Positions 7,443 to 14,486 are shown, counted from the stretch's first letter. The stretch is 34,055 nt of DNA from Minisyncoccota bacterium (GCA_020052135.1 JAGVPS010000028.1:1-34055), one strand, 5' to 3'. Numbers and translations: made by a program. The notes: generated by a model from the sequence alone, not told the origin.

Positions 7443-8635
7443 CAAGACGCGCGGTACAATGCTTCGGTTTTCTGTATCATCAAGGAAAGGCTAAACTCTG
7501 TTTGCAAGCGATGCCGGGCTTCTTTTCCAAAGATTTGAGCTCTATAGTGATCTCGCATGAGTTCTTGAAAAGCCCGGGAAAGGCGTTCGGGGTTTTTTTG
7601 AGGAACTACCATGCCCGTTGCGTCGTGCATGACGACTTCAGGCATTCCGCCCGCGTCAGTAACGACTGCTGGGATTCCCGCGGCACAGGATTCAAGAAGC
7701 GCATAGGGCAGGCCTTCTTTTACAGAGGTGAGCGTAAAAAGGTCGAATGCTTTCAGAAATTTTGCATCATCTCCAGTAGGAGGTATCAGAAAAAACCTAT
7801 CTTGTAATTGCCCGCCTGCCGGCGAGGCAGGGTAATTGGTAATTAGTAATTGGAGTTTTGAGTATTCCGGTCCTGCGCCAATGATAAAGAAATACGCATT
7901 TGGAACGAGCGCCGCTGCTTGAATGAGAGTGGCGTAATCTTTTTCTTTGGTTAGTCGGCCGATGGAGCCGATCCAGGGTTTAGCAACTAGTAATTGCCCG
8001 CCTGCCGGCGAGGCAGGGTAATTAGTAATTGGTAATTTTGAAATAATTGCCTTTCGCGCGGAAACCTTATCCAGGAAAGTAAGGTTTTGATAATCAATCC
8101 CATTGTGGATGGTGGTTAACTTTTTAGAAGGCGCTATGGCATAGCGGAGCGCAAGTTTGTAGTCGTATTCTGATACGCAAATAATGTAGTTCTGAAAATA
8201 CGCAGCCATACGATGAAGGCGTATATAAACAAAACGGGCAACAGGAGAAAGTGCGTTTGATGGATTAAAAACCCAGCCATGGGCGGTGAAGATTACTTTT
8301 GCAGGTAAATGGTAAATGGTAAATGGTAAATGATTGTAAAGAAATGCGGCAAACGAGCCGATTACTCCTGCCTTAGAGCTGTTCAGGTGGATAATATCCG
8401 GGTGCTCTTTTCGATATACGCTCATGAGTGAAAAAAGCGCTCTCCAGTCATTTGCGAAGAGCGCGTACCAGGCGATTTTATTTGAAAGCGAGGGAATATC
8501 AACGCCTCCCCGTATGACGCGAATGTCAAAAGAGGCGCGGTCAAGATGTGAGGCGAGATCTGCTACATACTTTTGAGCGCCTCCTACGTCATCTTTGGTG
8601 ATGACATAGAGCACCTTTTTACGTTGCTCATCCAT
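7439..8635 (-). CDS. GT4 family glycosyltransferase carrying three in-frame heptamer repeat arrays
   Basis: 398 residues. The N-terminal Rossmann domain starts VLYVITKDDVGGAQKYVADL. HNGIDYQN leads into the second domain, which has IGSIGRLTKEKDY, FIIGAGPEYSKLQLL and the E-x7-E nucleotide-sugar motif EGLPYALLE. It should be a retaining cytoplasmic transferase extending a lipid-linked glycan. Three repeat arrays are read in frame: residues 101-110 (CCATTTA heptamers), about 199-214 and about 261-277. The last two encode ITNYPASPAGGQL. The array near 261 lies just after the GxGPE loop, the same place as in the GT4 genes at 10952 and 27045. The one near 199 is at the linker before the C-terminal domain. 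The start follows TGGTATCCT by 8 nt, so the mRNA is probably leaderless. Confidence 0.88.
   Translation of the reverse strand: MDEQRKKVLYVITKDDVGGAQKYVADLASHLDRASFDIRVIRGGVDIPSLSNKIAWYALFANDWRALFSLMSVYRKEHPDIIHLNSSKAGVIGSFAAFLYNHLPFTIYHLPAKVIFTAHGWVFNPSNALSPVARFVYIRLHRMAAYFQNYIICVSEYDYKLALRYAIAPSKKLTTIHNGIDYQNLTFLDKVSARKAIISKLPITNYPASPAGGQLLVAKPWIGSIGRLTKEKDYATLIQAAALVPNAYFFIIGAGPEYSKLQLLITNYPASPAGGQLQDRFFLIPPTGDDAKFLKAFDLFTLTSVKEGLPYALLESCAAGIPAVVTDAGGMPEVVMHDATGMVVPQKNPERLSRAFQELMRDHYRAQIFGKEARHRLQTEFSLSLMIQKTEALYRASC
7804..7852 (-). repeat. Heptamer array with 21-nt palindromic core (copy A, inside GT4 gene)
   Basis: In coding sense: three heptamers (CCAATTA, CTAATTA, CCAATTA), a 21-nt GC-rich core with hairpin arms CCTGCC/GGCAGG and a 5-nt loop, then GCAATTA. 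The total is 49 nt, and the core keeps both the 7-nt and the 3-nt phase. It is nearly identical to copies B and C. Confidence 0.9.
7991..8038 (-). repeat. Heptamer array with 21-nt palindromic core (copy B, same GT4 gene)
   Basis: Identical GC-rich core to copy A, with AATTA-type heptamers in a different order. It is read in the same frame and again gives ITNYPASPAGGQL. It lies about 140 nt from copy A in the same gene. Confidence 0.9.
8304..8331. repeat. Four perfect tandem copies of GGTAAAT inside a coding region
   Basis: GGTAAAT is repeated four times without error. Read on the minus strand it is CCATTTA-type, one base from the CCAATTA heptamer of copies A-D. It encodes part of NHLPFTIYHLPAK. 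Because 7 is not a multiple of 3, gain or loss of one unit would shift the frame of the GT4 gene. Confidence 0.9.
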
Positions 8636-8643
8636 ACATTTCT

Positions 8644-8652
8644 AGGATACCA
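8644..8652 (-). promoter_or_regulatory. Extended -10 promoter for the minus-strand GT4 gene
   Basis: On the minus strand TGGTATCCT lies 8 nt before the ATG at 8635, which suggests a leaderless mRNA. The 37-nt gap 8636-8672 also has to hold the start signals of the divergent plus-strand gene at 8673, for which only a weak TACCAT (8649-8654) is visible. Confidence 0.45.
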
Positions 8653-8672
8653 TTACTTACATCTAACCCTCT

Positions 8673-10955
8673 ATGGAACGAGAAAGTAATCCCATTGCAG
8701 TCTTTTCATTGGCATACCAGCCATTTGTGGGTGGCGCGGAAATAGCAATCCACGAAATCATACAGCGAATGCCGAAAGAGCAGTTCGTTTGTTTTACGCG
8801 TCGATTTGATGCGTCGTGGCCGAAAAGAGAAACCGAGGGAAATGAGACGATTGTGCGCCTTGGGCGTCCCGCGAGAGAGTATTATGGCCATGCGCTCTTA
8901 AAACTTTTCTATGTATTTCTTGCCTATCGTGCGGCGACGCGGATGCATCGGGAAGAGCCTTTTAAGGCAATCTGGGCGATCATGGCTTCGTATGGCGGCA
9001 TGGCAGCGCTTCTTTTTAAACTTCGGCATCCAAAGATCCCGCTCTTGCTTACGCTCCAAGAAGGTGATTCTGAAACGCATATCTTGAAGCGCGTGGGTAT
9101 TTTCTATCCGATATGGCGACTCATTTTTTTGCGCGCAGATCGCATACAAGTCATTAGCAGCTTCCTTAAAAGTTTCGCCGAGCGACAAGGAGCAATATGC
9201 CCGATAACCGTTATTCCAAACGGCGTTGATTTAAGTAAATTCAAACCAGAAATGGCGGTTGGAAGATTGCTTCATAAAATGTTTACCATTATTACAACAT
9301 CGAGACTTGTCCGGAAAAATGGAATCGATATTCTTGTGAAAGCGATAGTAGTGCTGAAGAAAGAGGGGAAAAAAGTAAGACTTCTTATTATAGGTGGTGG
9401 ACCCGAAGAAGAAGCACTCAAGATACTTGTAAAAGAGCTCGACGTTCAAAACGAAGTAGAGTTTATCGGACAAGTTGCGTCAGATGCAATTCCAGGATAT
9501 TTAAAAAAAACAGCTGACGTTGTGTTTGTTAGACCTTCTCGATCTGAGGGGCTGGGGAGTTCTTTTCTTGAAGCTATGGCAGCAGGAATTCCTATTATTG
9601 GTACTCCTGTTGGAGGTATCTCAGATTTTCTTTTTGATCGAGAAACTGGGCTTTTTGTTCGAGAAGAAGATCCAATTGATCTAGCAAAAAAGATTAGAGA
9701 GCTCATAGATGATTCCCAACTCTGGGATCGTCTTCGAAAAAAAGGTCTCAACCTTATCCAGCGGTATTCATGGGATCAAATCGCCGAAGAGATAGAAGGG
9801 ATATTTCTAGATCTCAAAGTGATCAAGCGCGTAGTTATTGCGACCGGCATCTTCCCCCCGGATATCGGCGGTTCGGCAAGCTATGCCGCAGTGCTCACCG
9901 AGAAATTGCCTGCCTATGGTTGCGCGCCTCTTGTGGTTACCTATGGAAAAGCGCGCCCATCGAAAATCATCTCCGTATCGCGCGGGCTTCCGAAGCCACT
10001 ACGGCATGGGCTCTTTTTTCTGAAAGTGTATATGAGCGCATTGCATGCGGATGTGGTGCTTTCTGCCGATGCTTCGTTTGGCGCAGGCTTTTTTGCGATG
10101 CTCGCCGCGCGTGCGGCGGGAGTACGCGCACTTGTTCGAGTCACGGGAGACTATGCCTGGGAGCAGGGATTGCAGAGATTCAATGTGCGCGATCTCATCG
10201 ATGGATTCCAAAAAAAGCGATATGGATTTTTTGTGGAAGCGTTGCGCTTCTTTCAAAAGGCAACGCTTCGCCTTGCGGATCAGGTGATCGTGCCAAGCGC
10301 ATATCTTGGTGCGCTCGCACGCGGGTGGGGCATCAGGGAGAAAAAAATACAGATTATCTATAATGCTGTCGAGCCGCCCCCTCCGCTTTCGTATGAAAAG
10401 GCGAGACACGCGCTTGGCATAACGGGAGATGTCATTGTTTCTGCTGGAAGACTGGTTCCGTGGAAGGGATTTGAGATGCTTATTCGCTCCCTTCCGGAAA
10501 TCAAAAAAGATTTTCCCCGGCTTACTGTTTTCATCGTTGGTGACGGACCCGAGTGCGCCCATTTAGAAAAGCTGTCGAAAAGCCTCGGAGTTAGCGGCAC
10601 AGTCCGCTTTCTTGGTATCCTGTCGAAGGATATGCTACAGGTTTATCTGCAAGCGGCAGATCTTTTTGTGTTGAATACTTCGTACGAGGGATTTTCCCAT
10701 CAATTGATAGAAGCCATGCTCGTGGGTATTCCCGTCCTCTCTACGGAAGTAGGGGGCAACAGGGAACTGGCTGAACTTGGGAAAAATATCACGCTCATAC
10801 CTTATAACGACGCGGAGGCATTCCAGAAAAATATAGTAGCCCTGCTTAACAGCAAGGCGGAAAAACCTCGGCATTATATAGATAGAAGCCTTGCTGACCG
10901 GGTTTCCGTGTCGAGAATGATACAGGAGCTTGTACGCCTCATGCGTCCTTTATGA
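8673..10955 (+). CDS. Double GT4 glycosyltransferase (two complete GT4 units fused)
   Basis: 760 residues, about twice a normal GT4. Unit 1 (about 1-383) has PFVGGAEIAIHEI near the N-terminus, VIPNGVDLSKF, TTSRLVRKNGIDIL, LIIGGGPEEEALK and the E-x7-E motif EGLGSSFLE. Unit 2 begins near residue 385 with RVVIATGIFPPDIGGSASYA and has NAVEPPPPL, VSAGRLVPWKGFEM, FIVGDGPECAHLEK and EGFSHQLIE. Both catalytic sets look intact, so the protein should add two sugars in succession, or the same sugar twice, on the cytoplasmic side. A stretch around 9240-9790 (C-terminal half of unit 1) looks more AT-rich than the rest, a possible recombination patch. The stop overlaps the next start (ATGA). Confidence 0.9.
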   Translation: MERESNPIAVFSLAYQPFVGGAEIAIHEIIQRMPKEQFVCFTRRFDASWPKRETEGNETIVRLGRPAREYYGHALLKLFYVFLAYRAATRMHREEPFKAIWAIMASYGGMAALLFKLRHPKIPLLLTLQEGDSETHILKRVGIFYPIWRLIFLRADRIQVISSFLKSFAERQGAICPITVIPNGVDLSKFKPEMAVGRLLHKMFTIITTSRLVRKNGIDILVKAIVVLKKEGKKVRLLIIGGGPEEEALKILVKELDVQNEVEFIGQVASDAIPGYLKKTADVVFVRPSRSEGLGSSFLEAMAAGIPIIGTPVGGISDFLFDRETGLFVREEDPIDLAKKIRELIDDSQLWDRLRKKGLNLIQRYSWDQIAEEIEGIFLDLKVIKRVVIATGIFPPDIGGSASYAAVLTEKLPAYGCAPLVVTYGKARPSKIISVSRGLPKPLRHGLFFLKVYMSALHADVVLSADASFGAGFFAMLAARAAGVRALVRVTGDYAWEQGLQRFNVRDLIDGFQKKRYGFFVEALRFFQKATLRLADQVIVPSAYLGALARGWGIREKKIQIIYNAVEPPPPLSYEKARHALGITGDVIVSAGRLVPWKGFEMLIRSLPEIKKDFPRLTVFIVGDGPECAHLEKLSKSLGVSGTVRFLGILSKDMLQVYLQAADLFVLNTSYEGFSHQLIEAMLVGIPVLSTEVGGNRELAELGKNITLIPYNDAEAFQKNIVALLNSKAEKPRHYIDRSLADRVSVSRMIQELVRLMRPL

Positions 10956-12061
10956 AAATCCTTATGATTTCAACCGATGCGCGCATATGCGATGCAGAGT
11001 CTTCAGTCGCTCGGCGCATGCAGGAATACGGCAATCTCTGCGATGAGTTACACATTGTTGTTTTTTGTAAAAAAAATGTGATATATCCTCGACCAGAACG
11101 AATTCGTATTGAAAAACAGACGTGGGTATATCCTACGTGGTCTCGTTACAAGTGGTGTTTTATATGGGATGGGTTAAAAACCGCCAAAACTATTTTGAAT
11201 AAAGAAGAAGCATGGGTCATTACCACTCAAGATCCGTTCGAATCAGGAGTCGTGGGATTCTTGCTTGTGCGGAACTTTCCCGAGGCTCGACTTCAAGTAC
11301 AAGCACACACTGATTTTTTAAGCCCCTTCTTTCGTGCAGAGTCTCTTAAAAATAGATTTCGTGGCACACTCGCCCGTTTTTCTATACGACGTGCCGATAG
11401 TATTCGGGTAGTGAGCGAACGAATTAAACAATCAATCATAATAAAGTACGGCGTGCCAAGCTCACAGATTGTGACGTTGCCTATTTTCGTAGACGTGAAA
11501 AAAATAAGAGAAGTGCCGCCCACACTCGACCTTCGAAAAAAATATGCGGGGAAAAGCCCCATCTTTCTCATAGCGTCGCGCCTTACCAAAGAAAAGAATA
11601 TTCCGCTTGCCCTTCGGGCGTTCCGGGAGGTGTGTTTAGCGAATCCAAACGCGTTACTCGTGATTGTGGGGGAGGGACCAGAGAAGTCAAAAATCCAATT
11701 ACTGATTACCCGCTACCAATTACAGAAGAATGTAATTCTTGAGCCATGGACGGACGATCTTTCATCCCACTATAAAACAGCAGATTGTTTTTTGCTCACC
11801 TCAAACTATGAGGGGTATGGCAGAACCATCGTTGAGGCGCTTGCCGCGGGCTGTCCGGTTATATCAAGCGACGTAGGTGTCGCGCGTGAGGCCATAACTC
11901 CTGAAAGCGGAAGCATATTCACGGTGGGGAATAGCCACGCGCTTGCACTGCTCCTTAAAGAGGTTATGCAAGGAAAGAAGTTTCAGCCAACCCTCCCCAA
12001 AAAATTTGATATATCAAAAGAGGAATACCTACAGCAGTGGCAACGCATGATGAGCAAATAG
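10952..12061 (+). CDS. GT4 family glycosyltransferase
   Basis: 369 residues, coupled to the upstream gene by an ATGA overlap. The N-terminal domain is a divergent GT4 acceptor domain (MKILMISTDARICDAESSVA). The C-terminal domain has LIASRLTKEKNIPLALRAF, VIVGEGPEKSKIQLL and the E-x7-E motif EGYGRTIVE, followed by ALAAGCPVISSDVG. The sequence after GEGPEKSK (residues about 248-257, QLLITRYQLQ) is encoded by four 7-nt units (copy D). It sits where copies A and C sit in the sister genes but lacks the palindromic core, so this protein has the usual family spacing. It is a cytoplasmic retaining transferase of unknown sugar specificity. Confidence 0.88.
   Translation: MKILMISTDARICDAESSVARRMQEYGNLCDELHIVVFCKKNVIYPRPERIRIEKQTWVYPTWSRYKWCFIWDGLKTAKTILNKEEAWVITTQDPFESGVVGFLLVRNFPEARLQVQAHTDFLSPFFRAESLKNRFRGTLARFSIRRADSIRVVSERIKQSIIIKYGVPSSQIVTLPIFVDVKKIREVPPTLDLRKKYAGKSPIFLIASRLTKEKNIPLALRAFREVCLANPNALLVIVGEGPEKSKIQLLITRYQLQKNVILEPWTDDLSSHYKTADCFLLTSNYEGYGRTIVEALAAGCPVISSDVGVAREAITPESGSIFTVGNSHALALLLKEVMQGKKFQPTLPKKFDISKEEYLQQWQRMMSK
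11695..11722 (+). repeat. Heptamer array without palindromic core (copy D, inside GT4 gene)
   Basis: Four consecutive 7-mers, CCAATTA, CTGATTA, CCCGCTA, CCAATTA, all ending in TA. Compared with copies A-C it lacks the 21-nt core, which corresponds to seven residues fewer (ITRYQLQ versus ITNYPASPAGGQLQ). Confidence 0.7.
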
Positions 12062-12112
12062 GTTGTAAAACACGGACTTGCCATGAGAGAATGAGCCGTA
12101 CCTGAAACTCTT

Positions 12113-12820
12113 ATGAAAACCTACAAGAAAATTTCGATCGTCATCCCGGCGTACAACGAAAAAAATACGATTGAGGAGATTATTCGCCGCGTAAAAGCCG
12201 CAGATGTGTTGGGTTTAGAAAAAGAGATTATCGTTGTAGACGATGGCTCAAAGGACGGCACGCGGGATATGCTAAAAGCCATTCCCGGCATCAGGTATAT
12301 TTTTCATGAAAAGAACAAGGGAAAAGGGGGGGCGGTAAAGACGGGCATTGCCTCTGCCACGGGCGACATCATCATCTTTCAAGATGCCGATCTTGAATAT
12401 GACCCAAATGATTATGCCGCGATGATTAGCCCTATTATCGAGGGTGGAACATTGGTCACAAACAGCGTGCGCATCAAGCCGGAGCGAGATGGTCGCCGTA
12501 GAAAATCCCTCTATTGGATAAGCTGGGCGGCGAACGGAGCCATCACGCTTCTCACGAACGTTTTATATTTTCATTGGAGCGGGGAATACGAGGGATGTTA
12601 TAAGGCATTTGACGCAGAAGTTTTAAAGAGTGTCGAGGTAAAAACAAACAATTTTGATTTTGATAACGAGCTCGTGTGCAAGCTCCTGAAGCGCGGTTAC
12701 AAGATCGTTGATGTTCCTATACGCTACTATCCACGGAACTATGAAGAAGGAAAGAAAATAAACTGGAAACACGGTTTTTTGATTTTGTGGACGATCGCGA
12801 AATACAGGTTTGTAAAATGA
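12113..12820 (+). CDS. DPM1-like GT2 glycosyltransferase (polyprenyl-phosphate sugar synthase)
   Basis: 235 residues, one GT2 domain and no C-terminal membrane segments. IVIPAYNEKNTI is at the N-terminus, VVDDGSKDGT at 41-50, KNKGKGGAVKTG at about 68-78, and the DXD metal motif lies in QDADLEYDP at 90-98. This matches dolichol/polyprenyl-phosphate mannosyl- or glucosyltransferases, which load a sugar on polyprenyl phosphate for GT-C enzymes. It differs from its paralogs at 25783 and 32760: the usual YGSR/IGSR after the DXD is TNSVRIKP here, so acceptor or donor specificity may differ. The last codon TGA is also the first triplet of a structured repeat that includes the gene's terminator. Confidence 0.88.
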   Translation: MKTYKKISIVIPAYNEKNTIEEIIRRVKAADVLGLEKEIIVVDDGSKDGTRDMLKAIPGIRYIFHEKNKGKGGAVKTGIASATGDIIIFQDADLEYDPNDYAAMISPIIEGGTLVTNSVRIKPERDGRRRKSLYWISWAANGAITLLTNVLYFHWSGEYEGCYKAFDAEVLKSVEVKTNNFDFDNELVCKLLKRGYKIVDVPIRYYPRNYEEGKKINWKHGFLILWTIAKYRFVK

Positions 12821-12877
12821 AACTCCCCGTGCTCACGCCCGTGGTATCTAAGTTTCACCCCGCCATCGGCGGGGTTT
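12818..12877 (+). repeat. Structured inverted repeat, copy 1 (left edge of the island)
   Basis: The element runs from the TGA stop of the upstream gene through two hairpins. An outer stem GAAACT/AGTTTC encloses an inner GC-rich hairpin; then ACCCCGCC/GGCGGGGT with loop ATC is followed by TTTA. Copy 2 at 17115-17175 aligns without gaps over 58 nt, with about eight mismatches. Two of the differences preserve pairing (outer stem G-C to A-T, inner stem C-G to G-C), which supports selection on structure. Confidence 0.85.
12857..12877 (+). terminator. Terminator of the GT2 gene, part of the repeat
   Basis: Perfect 8-bp stem ACCCCGCC/GGCGGGGT with a 3-nt loop, followed by TTATT. The T tract is weak. 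Confidence 0.65.
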
Positions 12878-12939
12878 ATTAAATCCCTCACCGCTTTCAT
12901 ACCCGTGCTCACGCACAGGGTATTCAGCGGGGATTTAAT
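12878..12939. repeat. Long imperfect hairpin next to repeat copy 1
   Basis: Nested stems ATTAAATCC/GGATTTAAT (9 bp), CCGCT/AGCGG and ATACCC/GGGTAT are separated by a 4-nt bulge and a small internal loop. The apical part GTGCTCAC also occurs in repeat copy 1. With flanking bases this accounts for most of the 165-nt gap 12821-12985; no ORF was seen there. Confidence 0.75.
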
Positions 12940-12985
12940 AAAAAAATACCCCCAGAGCCTCGCGCGAGGTTGAAGGTGATTGCGG

Positions 12986-13681
12986 TCAGTAGTACACGAC
13001 CGCGTAAGCCGAAATCGCAGATACTCCCCACTGCCTGTGGTTGAATTCCGATTGGGGAGTTAGTACGTACTCTCCGGCATTGATGTGAAGAGGATCTCGT
13101 GACATTGAGAAAAACCTGAGAGAACCCTCAAACACCATCACGAGTTGATGTTGCCACTGGTCGAGACAGCGTGGACCGCCAAGCACAAGGCCTGGATTGG
13201 ATCCAGGAACGTGCTGAGCTGGATGGTGGGAGTGATACTCGTAACCCTCGCCCCAGCCGAAACTCCGAGGTTGTTGGGAGACGAAGCGGCAGATGGTAGT
13301 GCTCCATGCCTCCTCAGAGCTCGCTGGCAGAAACCAAGTGCGTGGTTCGTTTGCAGGAAGCTCAATCCCTGCTCCTTCCTCGAGGAGCGCGATGTCGTCA
13401 TCATGTTCGCACGCGAAAAGGCCGTGGAGCACTTGTACTGCCTCGAGTCGTCCTCCGTGGGCTGGGAGTGGCGGTTGCCATCCTGGGTAGCCATCCCGCT
13501 GTACGTACTTCTGAGAGCGCGCCTCACGACCCGCCTTCCAAAGCTTCACCATGAGACCGTGCGGATCGTCCTTTGCGACGAAGCGGGGATCATCGGGCGC
13601 AAACTGGTTGCCAATGAGCCACTCGCCGTCCGGATGTTCTACCGTGCCTTGCCAGAGGCCGGGTCCAATACTTCGGAACAA
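12986..13681 (-). CDS. Bicupin-like protein of unknown function
   Basis: 231 residues from a TTG start, with GGAGG 7 nt upstream and its own -35/-10 promoter. I do not recognise the family. The protein is rich in Trp, His and Pro. Two stretches have a cupin-like rhythm: about 80-130 (VQVLHGLFACEHDDDIALLE, then GIELPANEPRTWFLPAS) and about 178-231 (LVMVFEGSLRFFSMS, INAGEYVLTPQSEF). A His cluster EYHSHHPAQH lies between them and could bind metal. There is no signal peptide or membrane segment, so it is probably cytoplasmic. It is divergently transcribed from the DUF218-like gene at 13848, with a shared symmetric control region, so the two are probably co-regulated. The overlapping plus-strand frame 13145-13738 is judged a shadow. 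Confidence 0.65.
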   Translation of the reverse strand: MFRSIGPGLWQGTVEHPDGEWLIGNQFAPDDPRFVAKDDPHGLMVKLWKAGREARSQKYVQRDGYPGWQPPLPAHGGRLEAVQVLHGLFACEHDDDIALLEEGAGIELPANEPRTWFLPASSEEAWSTTICRFVSQQPRSFGWGEGYEYHSHHPAQHVPGSNPGLVLGGPRCLDQWQHQLVMVFEGSLRFFSMSRDPLHINAGEYVLTPQSEFNHRQWGVSAISAYAVVYY

Positions 13682-13721
13682 GAGTATTCCTCCGGTAAGG
13701 GGAAAGTGATCGCGAGATTAT

Positions 13722-13749
13722 ATAATATATCGTTTTGAAATCTTGTCAA
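13722..13749 (-). promoter_or_regulatory. Promoter of the bicupin-like gene
   Basis: On the minus strand TTGACA (13744-13749), a 16-nt spacer, then TATTAT (13722-13727). A second TATAAT-like box overlaps it further downstream. Confidence 0.7.
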
Positions 13750-13767
13750 CTAGCTAGCGGCAAATAG

Positions 13768-13796
13768 TTGACATATTTTTCTAGAAAATGTATTAT
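13768..13796 (+). promoter_or_regulatory. Promoter of the first DUF218-like gene
   Basis: TTGACA (13768-13773), a 17-nt spacer, then TATTAT (13791-13796). It is close to the sigma-70 consensus and lies about 50 nt upstream of the proposed ATT start. Confidence 0.8.
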
Positions 13797-13847
13797 AGCT
13801 TTCAGCTAGGTTACCCGAACGATCACTTTTTATAGGGAGGTAATAGC

Positions 13848-14486
13848 ATTTCCACTGCTGAATCCGATCAATTGGCCGAACTGCTCGTTCGCGTGTTGTG
13901 CGATGAACATCGGGAAGACTCGGAAGTGGTGTACGCAGTCACGGAAACGGGCGACAACGAGGACTCTATCTTTCGAACCGCTGCTCGAATCCACCGTACC
14001 CACCGTGTTCCGGTAGCCGTGAGCGATGCTACCACGGCGACGGGGTATCCGGGCTTCATCAAATGGGCCGGAAAGCTGCGCTCCCATTACCGGGTATCCG
14101 AGATCATCTGCATACGTCCGCCTGCCGGAGGAGCTCTGAACACCAACACGGAATTTCTGGAGTTCGTGTTGGTTGCGCGGGAAGAGGGGTGGCGCGCGGT
14201 GACAATTGTGGCTTCGCCGTTTCATCAACCCCGCTCATTCATCAATGCTGTAACAGCCGCAATCCGTATCTACCCCGATCTTTGCATCTACGGAGCTGTT
14301 GGGGTGGCACAGAACTGGCTCGAAGACGTGCGTTACTCTCAAGGCATTCACATGGGAGCACGCGCACGGCTTGTGCATGCGGAGATGGATCGCATCCGGA
14401 GATACACGACCCAGGGAGACCTTCTTCCCGCCTCTGAGATTCTCGACTACCTGAACGCCCGGGACGCACGCGTCCATTCATCATGA
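13848..14486 (+). CDS. DUF218/YdcF-like protein, probable ATT start codon
   Basis: 212 residues if started at ATT 13848, which lies 7 nt after GGGAGG (13835-13840). The frame closes at TAG 13833, and the first standard start, TTG 13872, is over 30 nt from the Shine-Dalgarno. The fold looks like DUF218 (YdcF/SanA): VVYAVTETGDNEDS near the N-terminus, NTNTEF at about 98-103 matching the family's T-x-E-N/E helix, and VASPFHQPRSF at about 121-131 matching its TS.yH..R signature. It is paralogous to the protein at 16332, sharing GYPGF/GFPGF, NTNTE, FHQPR, the GDLLP region and the RDAR ending. There is no membrane segment, so unlike SanA it is likely cytoplasmic. The function is unknown; DUF218 proteins are often linked to envelope or nucleotide-like ligands. 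Confidence 0.7.
   Translation: MSTAESDQLAELLVRVLCDEHREDSEVVYAVTETGDNEDSIFRTAARIHRTHRVPVAVSDATTATGYPGFIKWAGKLRSHYRVSEIICIRPPAGGALNTNTEFLEFVLVAREEGWRAVTIVASPFHQPRSFINAVTAAIRIYPDLCIYGAVGVAQNWLEDVRYSQGIHMGARARLVHAEMDRIRRYTTQGDLLPASEILDYLNARDARVHSS

Larger units (their letters stand above)
13703..13829. promoter_or_regulatory. Mirror-symmetric divergent control region with two nested inverted repeats
   Basis: The outer repeat AAAGTGATCG (13703-13712)/CGATCACTTT (13820-13829) puts the same 10 bases just upstream of the Shine-Dalgarno in both 5' leaders. The inner repeat TGTCAACTA (13744-13752)/TAGTTGACA (13765-13773) contains both -35 boxes with a 12-nt spacer. This looks like an operator for a dimeric regulator that controls both genes. 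Confidence 0.65.

Noticed and set aside
7804..8331. Clustered repeats as a CRISPR array
   Set aside because: The repeats are short heptamers and a hairpin core within a coding sequence. There are no regular spacers and no cas genes.
9999..10562. 187-residue minus-strand ORF opposite the first fusion gene
   Set aside because: Shadow frame over an intact GT4 unit; no start signals.
13145..13738. 197-residue plus-strand ORF opposite the bicupin-like gene
   Set aside because: It lacks a promoter and Shine-Dalgarno and shows no domain features. The minus-strand gene has TTGACA/TATTAT, GGAGG and a more protein-like composition.
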